Assembly: GCA_012518835.1 (NCBI GenBank)
Contig: JAAYRH010000010.1
Location: 1-64,000 of the forward strand
Length of the DNA stretch: 64,000 bases
Direction: 5' to 3'
Source of the DNA: Aeromonadales bacterium
Lineage (GTDB): Bacteria; Pseudomonadota; Gammaproteobacteria; Enterobacterales; Aeromonadaceae
Each line of letters opens with the position of its first letter. The stretch's first letter is position 1. Shown piece after piece: positions 53,773 to 64,000 of this stretch. The notes beneath the pieces were generated by a model, which saw nothing but the letters and a program-made list of their open reading frames with translations, had not been told where the DNA came from and searched no databases. The translations under genes and the position numbers were made by a program.

Positions 53773-56121
53773 ATGAGCCATCTTGAGCAGGGATTTATTT
53801 TAACTCGCCACAGTCGAGACCATCAGGGCCAGTGCGAGCTGGTGTATTGGTTGTGTACCGCTCGCGGCCCTGCTCGGTTAGTGCTCACCCGCGAGCGGCC
53901 ATTATTTATGGTGCCGCTTAATAAACAGGAGCCGATAGCGCAGCTCTTAACTCAAGCTAAGATTGACTACCGATGGGCAGAGCCAGGTTTGCATACTTTA
54001 ACGCACCAGCCGGTCGCTGTTGTGTACTTTACATCGCTGGCGGCCCATCAGGCGGCGCAGGCGTTATTACAGCAAGCCCAGATTGAGGTATTTGAAGCCG
54101 ATATCCGTTTAGTTGAGCGCGCTTTGTTAAGCCGTTTTATTCGTGGCTCGGTCTCCTTTGTTGGACAAGTACAGCACTATGGTGCTTATCGGCAATACAC
54201 TCAAGTGCGCTTGAAGCGTAGCGACTTTAACCCTCAGTTTCGGGTGCTGTCTCTGGATGTCGAGTGTTCTGCCAAAGGTGAGTTATATAGTGTCGGTTTA
54301 TATGGCGATGAACTTGCTCAGGTGATTATGGTGGGAGCCGTGCAAGCCGCCGCCTTAGATATCCATTGGGTAGAAGATGAACAAGCCCTATTGCGGGCCT
54401 TAGAGCACGCTGTACAAAGTTACGATCCCGATATTATTATTGGTTGGAATCTGGTGGGGTTTGATATACGACTGTTACTAGCCCGTGCAGCTCTTTATGG
54501 ATTACGGCTGCGTTTAGGTCGGGGCGGAGCGACGGCGTATTTACGAGAGTCTACCTATACAGGGCAGGTATTTCTTAGTTTACCAGGGCGAGTGGCCATT
54601 GATGGTATCGCGGCCCTAAAAACGGCCGGTTATCATTTTGATAGCTTTAGTTTAGAAACGGTTGCCCAACAACTTCTTGGGCGAGGGAAGCAAACCGAAG
54701 ATGTTAGCCAGCGGTTAGCTACTATTACCCGAGATTTTTATCACCATAAACCTAAGTTGGCAGCCTATAACTTAGAAGATTGTCGACTGGTGTGGGATAT
54801 TTTTACCCAGACTAAGCTGCTGGATTTTTTACGGTTGCGCAGTCAACTCACCGGTTTAGAGTTAGATAGAGTCGGTGGCTCGGTGGCGGCTTTTACTCAA
54901 GTGTATTTACCTCATTTACACCGTGCCGGTTTTATTGCTCCTAATATGCCCAGCGAGGGCGGGCTTGCCAGTCCTGGTGGTTATGTCATGGACTCTCGTC
55001 CCGGTTTATATCGCCATGTGATCGTACTGGATTTTAAAAGTCTATATCCGGCGATTATTCGTACTTTTAAAATTGATCCCTTAGGCTTAGCTGTTGGGTT
55101 AAGTGAGTCGGATGCGATACCCGGTTTTAGAGGGGCGAAGTTTTCTCGTCGTCAGCATTTTTTACCCGATATTATCAGCCAGCTATGGCAAGCTAGAGAT
55201 CATGCGAAACTACAGCAAGACCAGCCTGCTTCCCAAGCGCTAAAAATATTGATGAATTCTTTTTACGGCGTCTTAGGCTCAGGCGGCTGTCGCTTTTATG
55301 ATACCAGACTCGCTTCTTCTATTACGTTGCGTGGTCATGAAATTATGCAACAAAGTTCGCGCTGGATTACCGAGCAAGGCCACGAGGTAATTTATGGCGA
55401 TACTGACTCGATGTTTGTCTTATTGGCAGGCGAGCATCAAGAAACCACCGCCAGTAACGAAGGCAGGCGTTTAGCTACCTTAGTCACCCAAAAGTGGCAA
55501 AATAAGTTAGCCGAGGAGTTACAGTTAGACAGTTATTTAGAGTTACAATTTGAGTGTTATTACGCGCGTTTTTTAATGCCGACCATACGCGGACAAGAGC
55601 AGGGTTCAAAAAAGCGGTATGCCGGATTAAGCGTACATCAAGGGCAGCGTAAGTTGGTATTTAAAGGCTTAGAGACGGTACGCTCTGATTGGACGCCTTT
55701 AGCGCAAAAATTTCAAATGGAATTATACCAACAAATATTTAATGACCACGATCCCAGTGATTTTATTCGCCAAACCCTAGCAGACACGCTGTCAGGGGCG
55801 CGGGATCAAGATCTTGTGTATCGCAAACGCTTACGGCGTCCGCTGGCGCAATACGTTAAATCCCAGCCGCCTCAAGTTCGAGCAGCACGTTTAGCCGACG
55901 AGCATCGTCGTCGTTTAGGTTTACCGCCACGTTATCAACAAAAAGGCGAAGTTCGCTATGTTATGACGCTGCAAGGCCCAGAGCCGATAGAATATGTATG
56001 CTCACCTTTGGATTATCAACATTATGTCGATAAGCAACTTGAGCCCATTGCTGATGGCATCTTACCTTTTATTGGACTGAGCTTTGAGAGAGTCAGTGGT
56101 CAACAACTGGGGTTGTTTTAA
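53773..56121 (+). CDS. polB: DNA polymerase II (family B)
   Basis: VLSLDVECSAKGELYSVGL exonuclease I; VIVLDFKSLYPAIIRTF; YGDTDSMFVLL. Confidence 0.97.
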   Translation: MSHLEQGFILTRHSRDHQGQCELVYWLCTARGPARLVLTRERPLFMVPLNKQEPIAQLLTQAKIDYRWAEPGLHTLTHQPVAVVYFTSLAAHQAAQALLQQAQIEVFEADIRLVERALLSRFIRGSVSFVGQVQHYGAYRQYTQVRLKRSDFNPQFRVLSLDVECSAKGELYSVGLYGDELAQVIMVGAVQAAALDIHWVEDEQALLRALEHAVQSYDPDIIIGWNLVGFDIRLLLARAALYGLRLRLGRGGATAYLRESTYTGQVFLSLPGRVAIDGIAALKTAGYHFDSFSLETVAQQLLGRGKQTEDVSQRLATITRDFYHHKPKLAAYNLEDCRLVWDIFTQTKLLDFLRLRSQLTGLELDRVGGSVAAFTQVYLPHLHRAGFIAPNMPSEGGLASPGGYVMDSRPGLYRHVIVLDFKSLYPAIIRTFKIDPLGLAVGLSESDAIPGFRGAKFSRRQHFLPDIISQLWQARDHAKLQQDQPASQALKILMNSFYGVLGSGGCRFYDTRLASSITLRGHEIMQQSSRWITEQGHEVIYGDTDSMFVLLAGEHQETTASNEGRRLATLVTQKWQNKLAEELQLDSYLELQFECYYARFLMPTIRGQEQGSKKRYAGLSVHQGQRKLVFKGLETVRSDWTPLAQKFQMELYQQIFNDHDPSDFIRQTLADTLSGARDQDLVYRKRLRRPLAQYVKSQPPQVRAARLADEHRRRLGLPPRYQQKGEVRYVMTLQGPEPIEYVCSPLDYQHYVDKQLEPIADGILPFIGLSFERVSGQQLGLF

Positions 56122-56178
56122 GAGCAGAGCGTGGGTAAAGTGACGGCGCTAAGCTAAAAAGAGCGCCGCCGTGAGAGG

Positions 56179-56409
56179 TTAGTGCTTGGTTTGATGGTCA
56201 GTATCTTTTGGTTCACTGGGAGGTGCTGGTGGCACGCCCCAGTTATCTCGCTCTTTCTCTTTACGCTCTTGTTCGTCCCAGTCTTGTAGTTTCATTTTAT
56301 CTCTGTTGCGCTTAACGGATTCCTCAACACGCTTGGTGTCTTTTAAAGCGCCAACAAATAAACCGACCACAAATAAAAGTGGCAGGGCAATCCACAGCCA
56401 AGTACTCAT
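56179..56409 (-). CDS. Hypothetical protein with one N-terminal TM helix and charged tail
   Basis: MSTWLWIALPLLFVVGLFVGALKDTKRVEESVKRNRDKMKLQDWDEQERKEKERDNW; four bases from the next gene. Confidence 0.7.
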   Translation of the reverse strand: MSTWLWIALPLLFVVGLFVGALKDTKRVEESVKRNRDKMKLQDWDEQERKEKERDNWGVPPAPPSEPKDTDHQTKH

Positions 56410-56412
56410 GGT

Positions 56413-57087
56413 TTACTCCTCAGGTGAGTGGTGAATAAAACGGGCGAAAATGTCGTCCAATAGACTAAGGATATGCTCTTTTCCATAAATAGGTTGAGCC
56501 GCTAAGATAGGGGCGATCAAAGAGGGGGTCAATTGCTTTGCGTACTCATCGGCTAAAGGGCGATAGCTTATATGCCATGGTTCACGTGCCACGCCACCCG
56601 TGGCGTTAATAAAAGGTAAATAAAAACCAAAGCGCGCCATATTTTTTTCCAGCCATAGGCTCAGCGGGTAAAAATAGCCATTTGCTTCATATTCCCACGG
56701 CTCTAATTGCAAACGGGCGCCTTTGGGTAATAACTGGGGATCGTAAATATCAATATCGGTTCCCCAATGATGACGACTGGTGCCGGGCAGAGCGCTCCAT
56801 TGTAAAATAGCAGTAATGCGCTCAGGCTCACTGAGTGAGAGCACGTTTAGGGGCTGGCTATGGGCATCTAATAAAGGTCTGTTACCAACAAACTTATCAT
56901 TCCAAATTAATAGCTGGCGCGAGAAACTGCGAAAGCTTGAGGCGGGCGCCAAATGAAAGCCGTCTTCAAGAGCCGCGGTCTGCATAGCGACAAAAGCTCT
57001 TTTAGCGGCTGCTTGTAAATAGTGGCCGGGTTCAGTTAAGGGCACTAAATGACGGTCGTTAAGCCCGACTAAGCACTGCGAGTCCAT
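56413..57087 (-). CDS. M15-family D-alanyl-D-alanine carboxypeptidase-like protein
   Basis: GTSRHHWGTDIDIYD; GGVAREPWHISY. Confidence 0.88.
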   Translation of the reverse strand: MDSQCLVGLNDRHLVPLTEPGHYLQAAAKRAFVAMQTAALEDGFHLAPASSFRSFSRQLLIWNDKFVGNRPLLDAHSQPLNVLSLSEPERITAILQWSALPGTSRHHWGTDIDIYDPQLLPKGARLQLEPWEYEANGYFYPLSLWLEKNMARFGFYLPFINATGGVAREPWHISYRPLADEYAKQLTPSLIAPILAAQPIYGKEHILSLLDDIFARFIHHSPEE

Positions 57088-57096
57088 AATCCCTCT

Positions 57097-57450
57097 CTAT
57101 TGTGGAGCAAACAAGGTGGTATATTGCGCTTCTTTAAAGCCTAAATACAACTTCTTATCTAGCGCTAGCAGCGGGCGTTTAATCATAGTGGGATGAGTTA
57201 GTAATAAGGCGGCGGCGGTGTCTGGCCCTAATGTGGCTTTTTCTTGCTCGGTCAGATTACGATAGGTGGTACTGCGTTTATTAACTAGCGCCTCCCAGCC
57301 TAGCTGCTCTAGCCAGTCTTGCAATTGCGCAGGATCCAGCCCATCGGCTCTATGATCAACAAAGGTGTATTCAATTTGGTGCTTTGTCAGCCATTTACAG
57401 GCTTTTTTAACGGTGTCGCAGTTTTTAATTCCATACAGTATTACCGACAT
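57097..57450 (-). CDS. ArsC/YffB-family reductase-like protein
   Basis: VILYGIKNCDTVKKACKWLTKHQIEYTFVDHR; track ORF to 57486, internal Met likely. Confidence 0.9.
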   Translation of the reverse strand: MSVILYGIKNCDTVKKACKWLTKHQIEYTFVDHRADGLDPAQLQDWLEQLGWEALVNKRSTTYRNLTEQEKATLGPDTAAALLLTHPTMIKRPLLALDKKLYLGFKEAQYTTLFAPQ

Positions 57451-57634
57451 GTTTGACTCCTTTTTAAGAGAGGTGGATTCTGTCATTTAAGCTTCAGCGC
57501 TGCAACTGACCATAAATGTCAGCTAACGCCATGATTTTTATGCCCTGAGCCTATAAACTGTCTGCGCTCTACATACTCATATCGTCAGCGCCAAGCACAG
57601 AGCGCGCATCTACTAACGCAAAAAGGGGAAAGGG

Positions 57635-58732
57635 TTGGAATTCAAACAATACTGGAGCGATAATCATCACTCAGCGGACTTCAAGCTGATCCGTATTGGG
57701 TTTGTAGCGATCCGGTTTCGCTGGCTCGTGACCCTACTGATTATTGGCATCACCGGCTGGGCACTAGTGGATTGGTGGATGCTAGATGCGGCACATTTTA
57801 AATTGTTATGGCAGCTGCGCCTGATCACCGCCGTTAGTTTAACGCCGCTCTTGCCATTGAGTTACTTATGCAAACTCAATCGCAATTGGATGCTGTTATC
57901 CCTGTACTTATTACTTAGCATCTTACTGGTATTTAATTTAATCAGTGTATGGAGTTTTAATGATGCCACGCCGCTGCCTGCCGTCTATCAGGCATTTCCT
58001 TATTTGCTACTGGCATTATTAGCGGTATTGCCCTTTCCACTGCGCTTAGGTCTGCAAGTGGCCGGCTTAATAACCATCTCGGTGTTGGCCAGTGATTATT
58101 GGCTCGATCCTGACTCCTTACATAACGGGGCCTTAAGTGATCGACTGTGGTTATTACTGAGTTTTAGCGTCGCTATGCTTTGGGTACAAATTGGGCAGCT
58201 GCGCACCTTATTAGACTTATATTTAGAATCGAGTCGTGACCCGTTAACGCGGTTAATGAATCGGCGTCTTTTTTTACGCCAGCTCGAGCAAGTGCGCCAT
58301 CAAAGTAGCAACACAGCCCCTTATGTGATGATGTTATTGGATATCGATCAATTTAAGCGCGTAAACGATGAGCACGGTCATGTTACCGGCGATGAGGTGC
58401 TAGTGAATGTCGCAACCACCATTGCCGATATAGTAGGCCAAGAGGCAATTGTCGCCCGCTTTGGTGGCGATGAGTTTGTGGTATTACTGCGCGATACCGA
58501 CTTAGCAAACGGGCTACGACAAGCAGAGACCTTACGCTTGGCAGTAGAGTCACAACCGGTCGCCAGCTCACTAAATGAACAAAACATAGCGATTAGCATC
58601 AGTGTTGGCGTAGTAGAAGGGCACGCCCAAATGCCAACGAAAGAGTTAATCCAGTGTGCCGACCAGGCTTTATACCGTGCTAAGCGACAAGGTCGTAACT
58701 GTGTAGCCAGCTATCCATCGAATAATCAATAA
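57635..58732 (+). CDS. Membrane-bound diguanylate cyclase (GGDEF)
   Basis: Multi-TM N-terminus; DPLTRLMNRRLFLRQLEQ; VARFGGDEFVVLL. Confidence 0.93.
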   Translation: MEFKQYWSDNHHSADFKLIRIGFVAIRFRWLVTLLIIGITGWALVDWWMLDAAHFKLLWQLRLITAVSLTPLLPLSYLCKLNRNWMLLSLYLLLSILLVFNLISVWSFNDATPLPAVYQAFPYLLLALLAVLPFPLRLGLQVAGLITISVLASDYWLDPDSLHNGALSDRLWLLLSFSVAMLWVQIGQLRTLLDLYLESSRDPLTRLMNRRLFLRQLEQVRHQSSNTAPYVMMLLDIDQFKRVNDEHGHVTGDEVLVNVATTIADIVGQEAIVARFGGDEFVVLLRDTDLANGLRQAETLRLAVESQPVASSLNEQNIAISISVGVVEGHAQMPTKELIQCADQALYRAKRQGRNCVASYPSNNQ

Positions 58733-58842
58733 GGTAAGCGGATGACGGTGGTTTGCTATCAAGGGTTAGCTTATACTAATAGCCAGCCCCCACTCACCAA
58801 ATCATATTTCCCCCTGGGATCAGAATTAAAGCGAGATGTCTT

Positions 58843-60540
58843 ATGCCCCAAGAGCATCATGAAAAACGTGCCCTCTATGTACCTTATGCCGGCCCTGCAT
58901 TATTAGAAACTCCCTTATTAAATAAAGGGGGTGCTTTCTCACGAGAAGAACGAGTTGCGTTCAACTTAGATGGCTTGCTACCTCATTGTATTGAAACCAT
59001 TGAAGAACAAGCGTCGCGCGCATACCAGCAATACACCTCCTTTCAAAATGATCTTGATAAACATATTTACCTGCGCAATATTCAGGACACTAACGAAACG
59101 CTGTTTTATCGATTAGTACACGATCATTTAACGGAGATGATGCCGATTATTTATACCCCGACCGTAGGGGAGGCCTGTGAGCAGTTCTCTAATATTTATC
59201 GTCGTGCCCGTGGTTTGTTTATTTCTTACGCCGATCGCGATCATATTGATGACATTTTACAAAACGCCACCAAGCGCAACGTTAAAGTTATCGTGGTAAC
59301 CGACGGTGAGCGCATCCTAGGTTTGGGTGACCAAGGGATTGGCGGTATGGGTATTCCCATTGGTAAGCTGTCTTTGTATACCGCTTGTGGTGGTATTTCC
59401 CCTGCTTATACCTTGCCTGTGGTATTGGATGCCGGTACTAATAACCCGCAATTATTAAAAGATCCCATGTATATGGGCTGGCGCAACCCTAGAGTCACTG
59501 GCGAAGAATACGAAGAGTTTGTGGATGCCTTTATTAAGGCGGTTAAACGTCGTTGGCCTAATGTGTTGTTGCAGTTTGAAGATTTTGCACAAAAAAATGC
59601 CATGCCGGTGCTAAACCGCTATAAAGACGAGCTGTGCTGCTTTAACGATGATATCCAAGGCACCGCCGCCGTTACCCTCGGCTCACTTATCGCCGCGTGT
59701 CAAGCCAGTGGCAGCAAGCTGTCAGAAAAACGCGTGGCGTTTTTAGGCGCGGGCTCTGCCGGTTGTGGTATTGCCGAGCAGATTATTGCCCAAATGAAAT
59801 CGGAAGGCTTAAGCGATGCCAATGCCCGTAAGCGGGTATTTATGATTGACCGCTTTGGCTTGCTCACCGACAACATGCCTAACCTAGTGGACTTTCAGCG
59901 TCCCTTAGCGCAGTCATTAGAGCACATTAGCCACTGGGATACTGCTGGCGACAATATTTCGTTATTAGAAGTGATGCAAAATGCTAAGGCCGATATATTA
60001 ATTGGTGTATCTGGCCAGCCAGGTCTGTTTACTAAAGAAGTGATCCAGACCATGCATAGTCACTGTGAGCGACCCATTGTATTCCCGCTGTCTAACCCGA
60101 CTTCACGGGTAGAAGCCACACCAGAAGACATTATTAACTGGACGGATGGCCAAGCACTGGTGGCCACTGGTAGTCCGTTTGCGCCGGTAGAATATAAGGG
60201 TAAGCGCTACGAGATAGTGCAGTGTAACAACTCTTATATATTCCCCGGTATTGGACTAGGCGTGTTGGCTAGCGGTGCAAAACGGGTAACCGATGCCATG
60301 TTAATGTCTGCTAGTCGTGCGCTGGCTGCCAGCTCACCGTTAGCAATCAACGGTGAAGGTGCTTTATTGCCGCCATTGGAAGACATTCAGCAAGTGAGTC
60401 GTCAAATTGCGAAAATGGTAGGAAAGACGGCGCAATTACAAGGTCAAGCACTGCAAGTATCAGATGCAGCGTTAGATGCGGCCATTGAAGCTAACTTCTG
60501 GCATCCTGAATATCGTAAATATCGTCGTATTTCTTTTTAA
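58843..60540 (+). CDS. maeA: NAD-dependent malic enzyme
   Basis: [55 protein letters not shown]. Confidence 0.95.
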   Translation: MPQEHHEKRALYVPYAGPALLETPLLNKGGAFSREERVAFNLDGLLPHCIETIEEQASRAYQQYTSFQNDLDKHIYLRNIQDTNETLFYRLVHDHLTEMMPIIYTPTVGEACEQFSNIYRRARGLFISYADRDHIDDILQNATKRNVKVIVVTDGERILGLGDQGIGGMGIPIGKLSLYTACGGISPAYTLPVVLDAGTNNPQLLKDPMYMGWRNPRVTGEEYEEFVDAFIKAVKRRWPNVLLQFEDFAQKNAMPVLNRYKDELCCFNDDIQGTAAVTLGSLIAACQASGSKLSEKRVAFLGAGSAGCGIAEQIIAQMKSEGLSDANARKRVFMIDRFGLLTDNMPNLVDFQRPLAQSLEHISHWDTAGDNISLLEVMQNAKADILIGVSGQPGLFTKEVIQTMHSHCERPIVFPLSNPTSRVEATPEDIINWTDGQALVATGSPFAPVEYKGKRYEIVQCNNSYIFPGIGLGVLASGAKRVTDAMLMSASRALAASSPLAINGEGALLPPLEDIQQVSRQIAKMVGKTAQLQGQALQVSDAALDAAIEANFWHPEYRKYRRISF

Positions 60541-60562
60541 GGTTTTACCCCCTTAATGTAAT

Positions 60563-60590
60563 GAAAGGCATGCTTAAGCATGCCTTTTTG
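60563..60590 (+). terminator. Terminator after maeA
   Basis: aaaggcatgcttaagcatgccttttt. Confidence 0.8.
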
Positions 60591-60811
60591 TATCAGAGCC
60601 CTTGAAAGTAGGGGATTTCGTACGCATATAGCTAGTCTAAGCCACACAGAAGCTCGACGCTGCGGTTATGCCTCGCTATAATGCCGCGTCTAATTTATCG
60701 CGAAGACACGCTTTTTTGTTGTCTTGCTCCGGATTCAAGGAAGCAGCCCAGGCTGTTTTAATTCAATCATAAGCTCAGCACCGCTGTGCTGAAGAACATT
60801 GAGGTAGAAGA

Positions 60812-62122
60812 ATGCAAGTTTCACTAGAAACGACTGAAGGCCTGGAACGCCGCCTGACCATTACTGTACCTGCCGAGCAGGTAGATACCGAAGTTAATGG
60901 CCGTTTGCGTCAATTAGCTAAAACTCGCCGTATCGACGGTTTCCGTCCCGGTAAGGCGCCGCTGTCTGTTATCAAAAAAATGTTTGGTGCCTCAGTTGAG
61001 CAAGAGGTAGCCGGCGATCTGATGCAGCGTAACTTTTTTGAAGCCGTGATGAGCGAAAAGCTAAATCCAGCGGGCATGCCCACTATGGAGCCTGCACCAC
61101 TAAAAGCCGGTGAAGACTTTACCTTTACTGCGGTATTTGAAATTTACCCAGAAGTAGAAGTAAAAGGCCTAGATGCGATTAGCGTTGAGAAGCCACAGTC
61201 TGAAGTTCAAGATGCTGATCTGGACAAAATGATTGAAACCTTGCAAAAGCAACACGCTGACTGGGTGGCTGTTGAGCGCGAAGCCGGCACTGACGATCGC
61301 GTGACCATGAACTTTGTGGGTTCAGTTGACGGCGAAGAGTTTGAAGGTGGTGCGGCGGAAGATTTCCAGTTAGTTCTGGGTTCTGGTCGTATGATCCCAG
61401 GCTTTGAAGAAGGCCTAATGGGTAAAAAAGTGGGTGATAACTTCGTATTAGAAGTTAACTTCCCAGAAGAATACCATGCAGAAAACCTCAAAGGTAAGCC
61501 AGCCAAGTTTGATGTGGCGGTGACTAAAGTAGAAGCCCAAGAGCTACCTGAGTTAACTGAAGAGTTTGTTAAGCGCTTTGGTATTGCCGATGGCAGCGTC
61601 GATGGCCTAAAAGCCGAAGTACGTAAAAACATGGATCGCGAACTGACCCAAGCCCTAAAAGCCTCGGTTAAAGAGCAAGTGATTGATGGCCTGCTAGAGC
61701 AAAACCCCGTTGATGTACCGCAGTCGTTAGTAGATAACGAAATTGAAACCCTGCGTAAGCAAGCACTGCAGCGCTTTGGTGGAATGGATCCTAACAATGC
61801 CCCTCAACTACCAGCAGAGCTGTTCCAAGAACAAGCTGAGCGCCGTGTACGTGTAGGCTTGGTATTGGGCGAAGTTATCAAAGCTAACGAAATCAAAGCT
61901 GACGATGCTAAAGTGCAGGAAATCATCACCGCGATGGCAGCCGCTTATGAAGATCCAGCAGAAGTGGTTGCTTACTACAATGACAACCCACAAATGCTAG
62001 AAAGCGTGCGTAACTTGGCCATTGAAGATCAAGCCATTGAGTTGATACTAAGCCAAGCGCAAGTGACAGATAAGCAGGTTAGCTTTGATGAGCTAATGAA
62101 TAAGCCAGGCGCTAGCGCTTAA
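60812..62122 (+). CDS. tig: Trigger factor
   Basis: [56 protein letters not shown]. Confidence 0.98.
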   Translation: MQVSLETTEGLERRLTITVPAEQVDTEVNGRLRQLAKTRRIDGFRPGKAPLSVIKKMFGASVEQEVAGDLMQRNFFEAVMSEKLNPAGMPTMEPAPLKAGEDFTFTAVFEIYPEVEVKGLDAISVEKPQSEVQDADLDKMIETLQKQHADWVAVEREAGTDDRVTMNFVGSVDGEEFEGGAAEDFQLVLGSGRMIPGFEEGLMGKKVGDNFVLEVNFPEEYHAENLKGKPAKFDVAVTKVEAQELPELTEEFVKRFGIADGSVDGLKAEVRKNMDRELTQALKASVKEQVIDGLLEQNPVDVPQSLVDNEIETLRKQALQRFGGMDPNNAPQLPAELFQEQAERRVRVGLVLGEVIKANEIKADDAKVQEIITAMAAAYEDPAEVVAYYNDNPQMLESVRNLAIEDQAIELILSQAQVTDKQVSFDELMNKPGASA

Positions 62123-62210
62123 CAAGCAGTTGACTTAACGGTTAAGCACTTGCGTATAATGGCCCTAGTGTAATTGCACTCGGGCCGTTTTGTTTTGGGA
62201 ATATTATCTT

Positions 62211-62834
62211 ATGTCGAATAATCAGCATCCAGCATTAGAAGGGCCATTAGCGGCTCTGATCCCTATGGTAGTGGAGCAAACTGCCAAGGGGGAACGTTCG
62301 TACGATATCTATTCTCGCCTATTAAAAGAGCGAGTGATTTTTTTGACTGGCCCTGTAGAAGATCACATGGCCAATCTAATTTGTGCTCAGTTACTATTTT
62401 TAGAGTCAGAAAATCCCGAAAAAGATATTTATCTGTACATAAACTCCCCCGGTGGCTCAGTAACCGCCGGCATGTCTATTTATGACACTATGCAGTTTAT
62501 CAAGCCTAACGTAAGCACAGTTTGCATGGGCCAAGCTGCCTCTATGGGTGCCTTCTTGCTGGCGGGTGGTGCTGAGGGTAAGCGTTTTATCTTGCCCAAT
62601 AGCCGCGTGATGATCCACCAACCACTGGGTGGTTTTCAGGGACAAGCATCGGATATTCAAATCCATGCCAAAGAAATACTCTACATTAAAGAAAAGCTTA
62701 ATCGTCTATTAGCGGAACACACTGGACAAGATCTCTCGATTATTGAACGAGATACCGATCGCGATAATTTTATGTCCGCAGAAAAAGCCAAAGAATATGG
62801 CATCGTAGACGAAGTGCTGTTTAAGCGCGATTAA
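62211..62834 (+). CDS. clpP: ATP-dependent Clp protease proteolytic subunit
   Basis: [45 protein letters not shown]. Confidence 0.98.
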   Translation: MSNNQHPALEGPLAALIPMVVEQTAKGERSYDIYSRLLKERVIFLTGPVEDHMANLICAQLLFLESENPEKDIYLYINSPGGSVTAGMSIYDTMQFIKPNVSTVCMGQAASMGAFLLAGGAEGKRFILPNSRVMIHQPLGGFQGQASDIQIHAKEILYIKEKLNRLLAEHTGQDLSIIERDTDRDNFMSAEKAKEYGIVDEVLFKRD

Positions 62835-62914
62835 GCAAAGCGGGGAGCTGTGCTGTACAATAGTGCTTACTGCTTAGTAACACAGCTCTGCCTGTACGCA
62901 TACGAGGTGACTGA

Positions 62915-64000
62915 ATGACAGAAAAACGCAAAGGCGAAGGAGACAGTGGCAAACTGCTGTACTGTTCTTTCTGTGGTAAAAGCCAACACGAAGTGCGCAA
63001 ACTCATTGCCGGTCCTTCCGTCTATATTTGTGATGAGTGTGTTGAGCTGTGCGAAGATATTATTGAAGAAGAAATTAAAGATATTTCGCCAGATACCGTA
63101 AGCGATGCTTTGCCGACCCCTCACGAAATTCGTGCTAATTTAGACGACTACGTTATTGGCCAAGATCACGCTAAAAAAGTATTAGCCGTGGCGGTATATA
63201 ACCACTATAAGCGGTTACGTAATTCCGGCGGAACTGACGGCGTAGAGCTAGGTAAGTCTAATATTTTGCTAATTGGTCCTACTGGTTGTGGTAAGACGCT
63301 ACTGGCTGAAACCTTAGCGCGCATGCTGGATGTCCCCTTTACTATGGCTGACGCCACCACCTTAACCGAAGCGGGTTATGTGGGTGAAGATGTTGAAAAT
63401 ATTATTCAAAAGCTGCTGCAAAAATGTGACTACGATGTAGAGAAAGCCCAGCGTGGCATTGTTTACATTGACGAGATAGATAAAATATCTCGCAAGTCAG
63501 ACAACCCTTCTATCACCCGTGATGTATCGGGTGAAGGGGTACAGCAGGCGCTATTGAAGCTGATTGAAGGTACTGTGGCGTCTATTCCGCCACAAGGTGG
63601 TCGTAAACACCCCCAGCAAGAGTTCCTACAGGTAGACACCTCTAAGATCCTCTTTATTTGTGGTGGTGCGTTTGCTGGTCTGGATAAAGTCATTGAGCAA
63701 CGCTTAGACAAAGGCACTGGTATTGGTTTTAGCGCTGAAGTGAAATCAAAAGATGACAGTTCCTCGTTAAGCCAAGTGATCACTGGAGTAGAGCCAGAAG
63801 ACTTAGTAAAATACGGGCTAATTCCTGAATTTATTGGTCGCTTGCCGGTGGTCGCCACACTGACTGAGCTAGATGAAGCCGCTTTAGTGCAGATCCTATC
63901 TGAGCCTAAAAATGCTCTAACGAAGCAATATGCAGCCTTGTTTGCCCTTGAGGATGTGGAGTTGGAGTTTCGCGAAGACGCGTTGCGGGCGATTGCCCAT
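62915..64000 (+). CDS. clpX: ATP-dependent Clp protease ATP-binding subunit ClpX, 5' part (continues past window; absent from ORF track because it has no stop)
   Basis: [46 protein letters not shown] zinc domain; [44 protein letters not shown]. Confidence 0.98.
   Translation, partial: MTEKRKGEGDSGKLLYCSFCGKSQHEVRKLIAGPSVYICDECVELCEDIIEEEIKDISPDTVSDALPTPHEIRANLDDYVIGQDHAKKVLAVAVYNHYKRLRNSGGTDGVELGKSNILLIGPTGCGKTLLAETLARMLDVPFTMADATTLTEAGYVGEDVENIIQKLLQKCDYDVEKAQRGIVYIDEIDKISRKSDNPSITRDVSGEGVQQALLKLIEGTVASIPPQGGRKHPQQEFLQVDTSKILFICGGAFAGLDKVIEQRLDKGTGIGFSAEVKSKDDSSSLSQVITGVEPEDLVKYGLIPEFIGRLPVVATLTELDEAALVQILSEPKNALTKQYAALFALEDVELEFREDALRAIAH

Noticed and set aside
61207-61797. 196-aa minus-strand ORF in tig
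   Set aside because: Antisense to conserved trigger factor; no recognisable motif.

Overview
This 64 kb window is a housekeeping stretch of a gammaproteobacterial chromosome. Gene content and protein similarity suggest Aeromonadales (Oceanisphaera/Oceanimonas-like), but the taxon is inference. Gene blocks in order: dnaK(3' end)-dnaJ-greA; yhbY/rlmE-ftsH-folP-glmM-secG-tRNA-Leu-tRNA-fMet-rimP-nusA-infB-rbfA-truB-rpsO-pnp; trhP; two GAPDH genes; a MerR/photolyase light-response cluster; purU, ompA, nagK-like, fklB; dapB-carA-carB; csp; ruvX-yqgE-gshB-rsmE-nuclease-sprT-metK; tkt; c-di-GMP proteins; bcp, bamC, polB; maeA; tig-clpP-clpX(5' part). The main observation is that CarA, at its canonical dapB-carA-carB locus, has lost the whole glutaminase catalytic triad (Cys269->Gly, His353->Thr, Glu355->Gln in E. 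coli numbering) and several glutamine-binding residues, while its ORF, its fold-defining motifs and the CarB synthetase look intact. This suggests a glutamine-independent (ammonia-using) or otherwise rewired carbamoyl-phosphate synthetase. Other points worth following up: a 19-bp-phased array of TTGTACA operators upstream of the MerR/photolyase operon; an apparent out-of-frame deletion scar fusing an NTF2-like gene to a chalcone-isomerase-like remnant in that operon; two nested-palindrome intergenic elements (after pnp, and upstream of carA); an EEP-family secreted nuclease at the usual endA position; and a degenerate GGDEF-EAL protein. No CRISPR array, prophage or intact IS element was seen. 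All family calls come from reading the sequence by eye; no database search was run.
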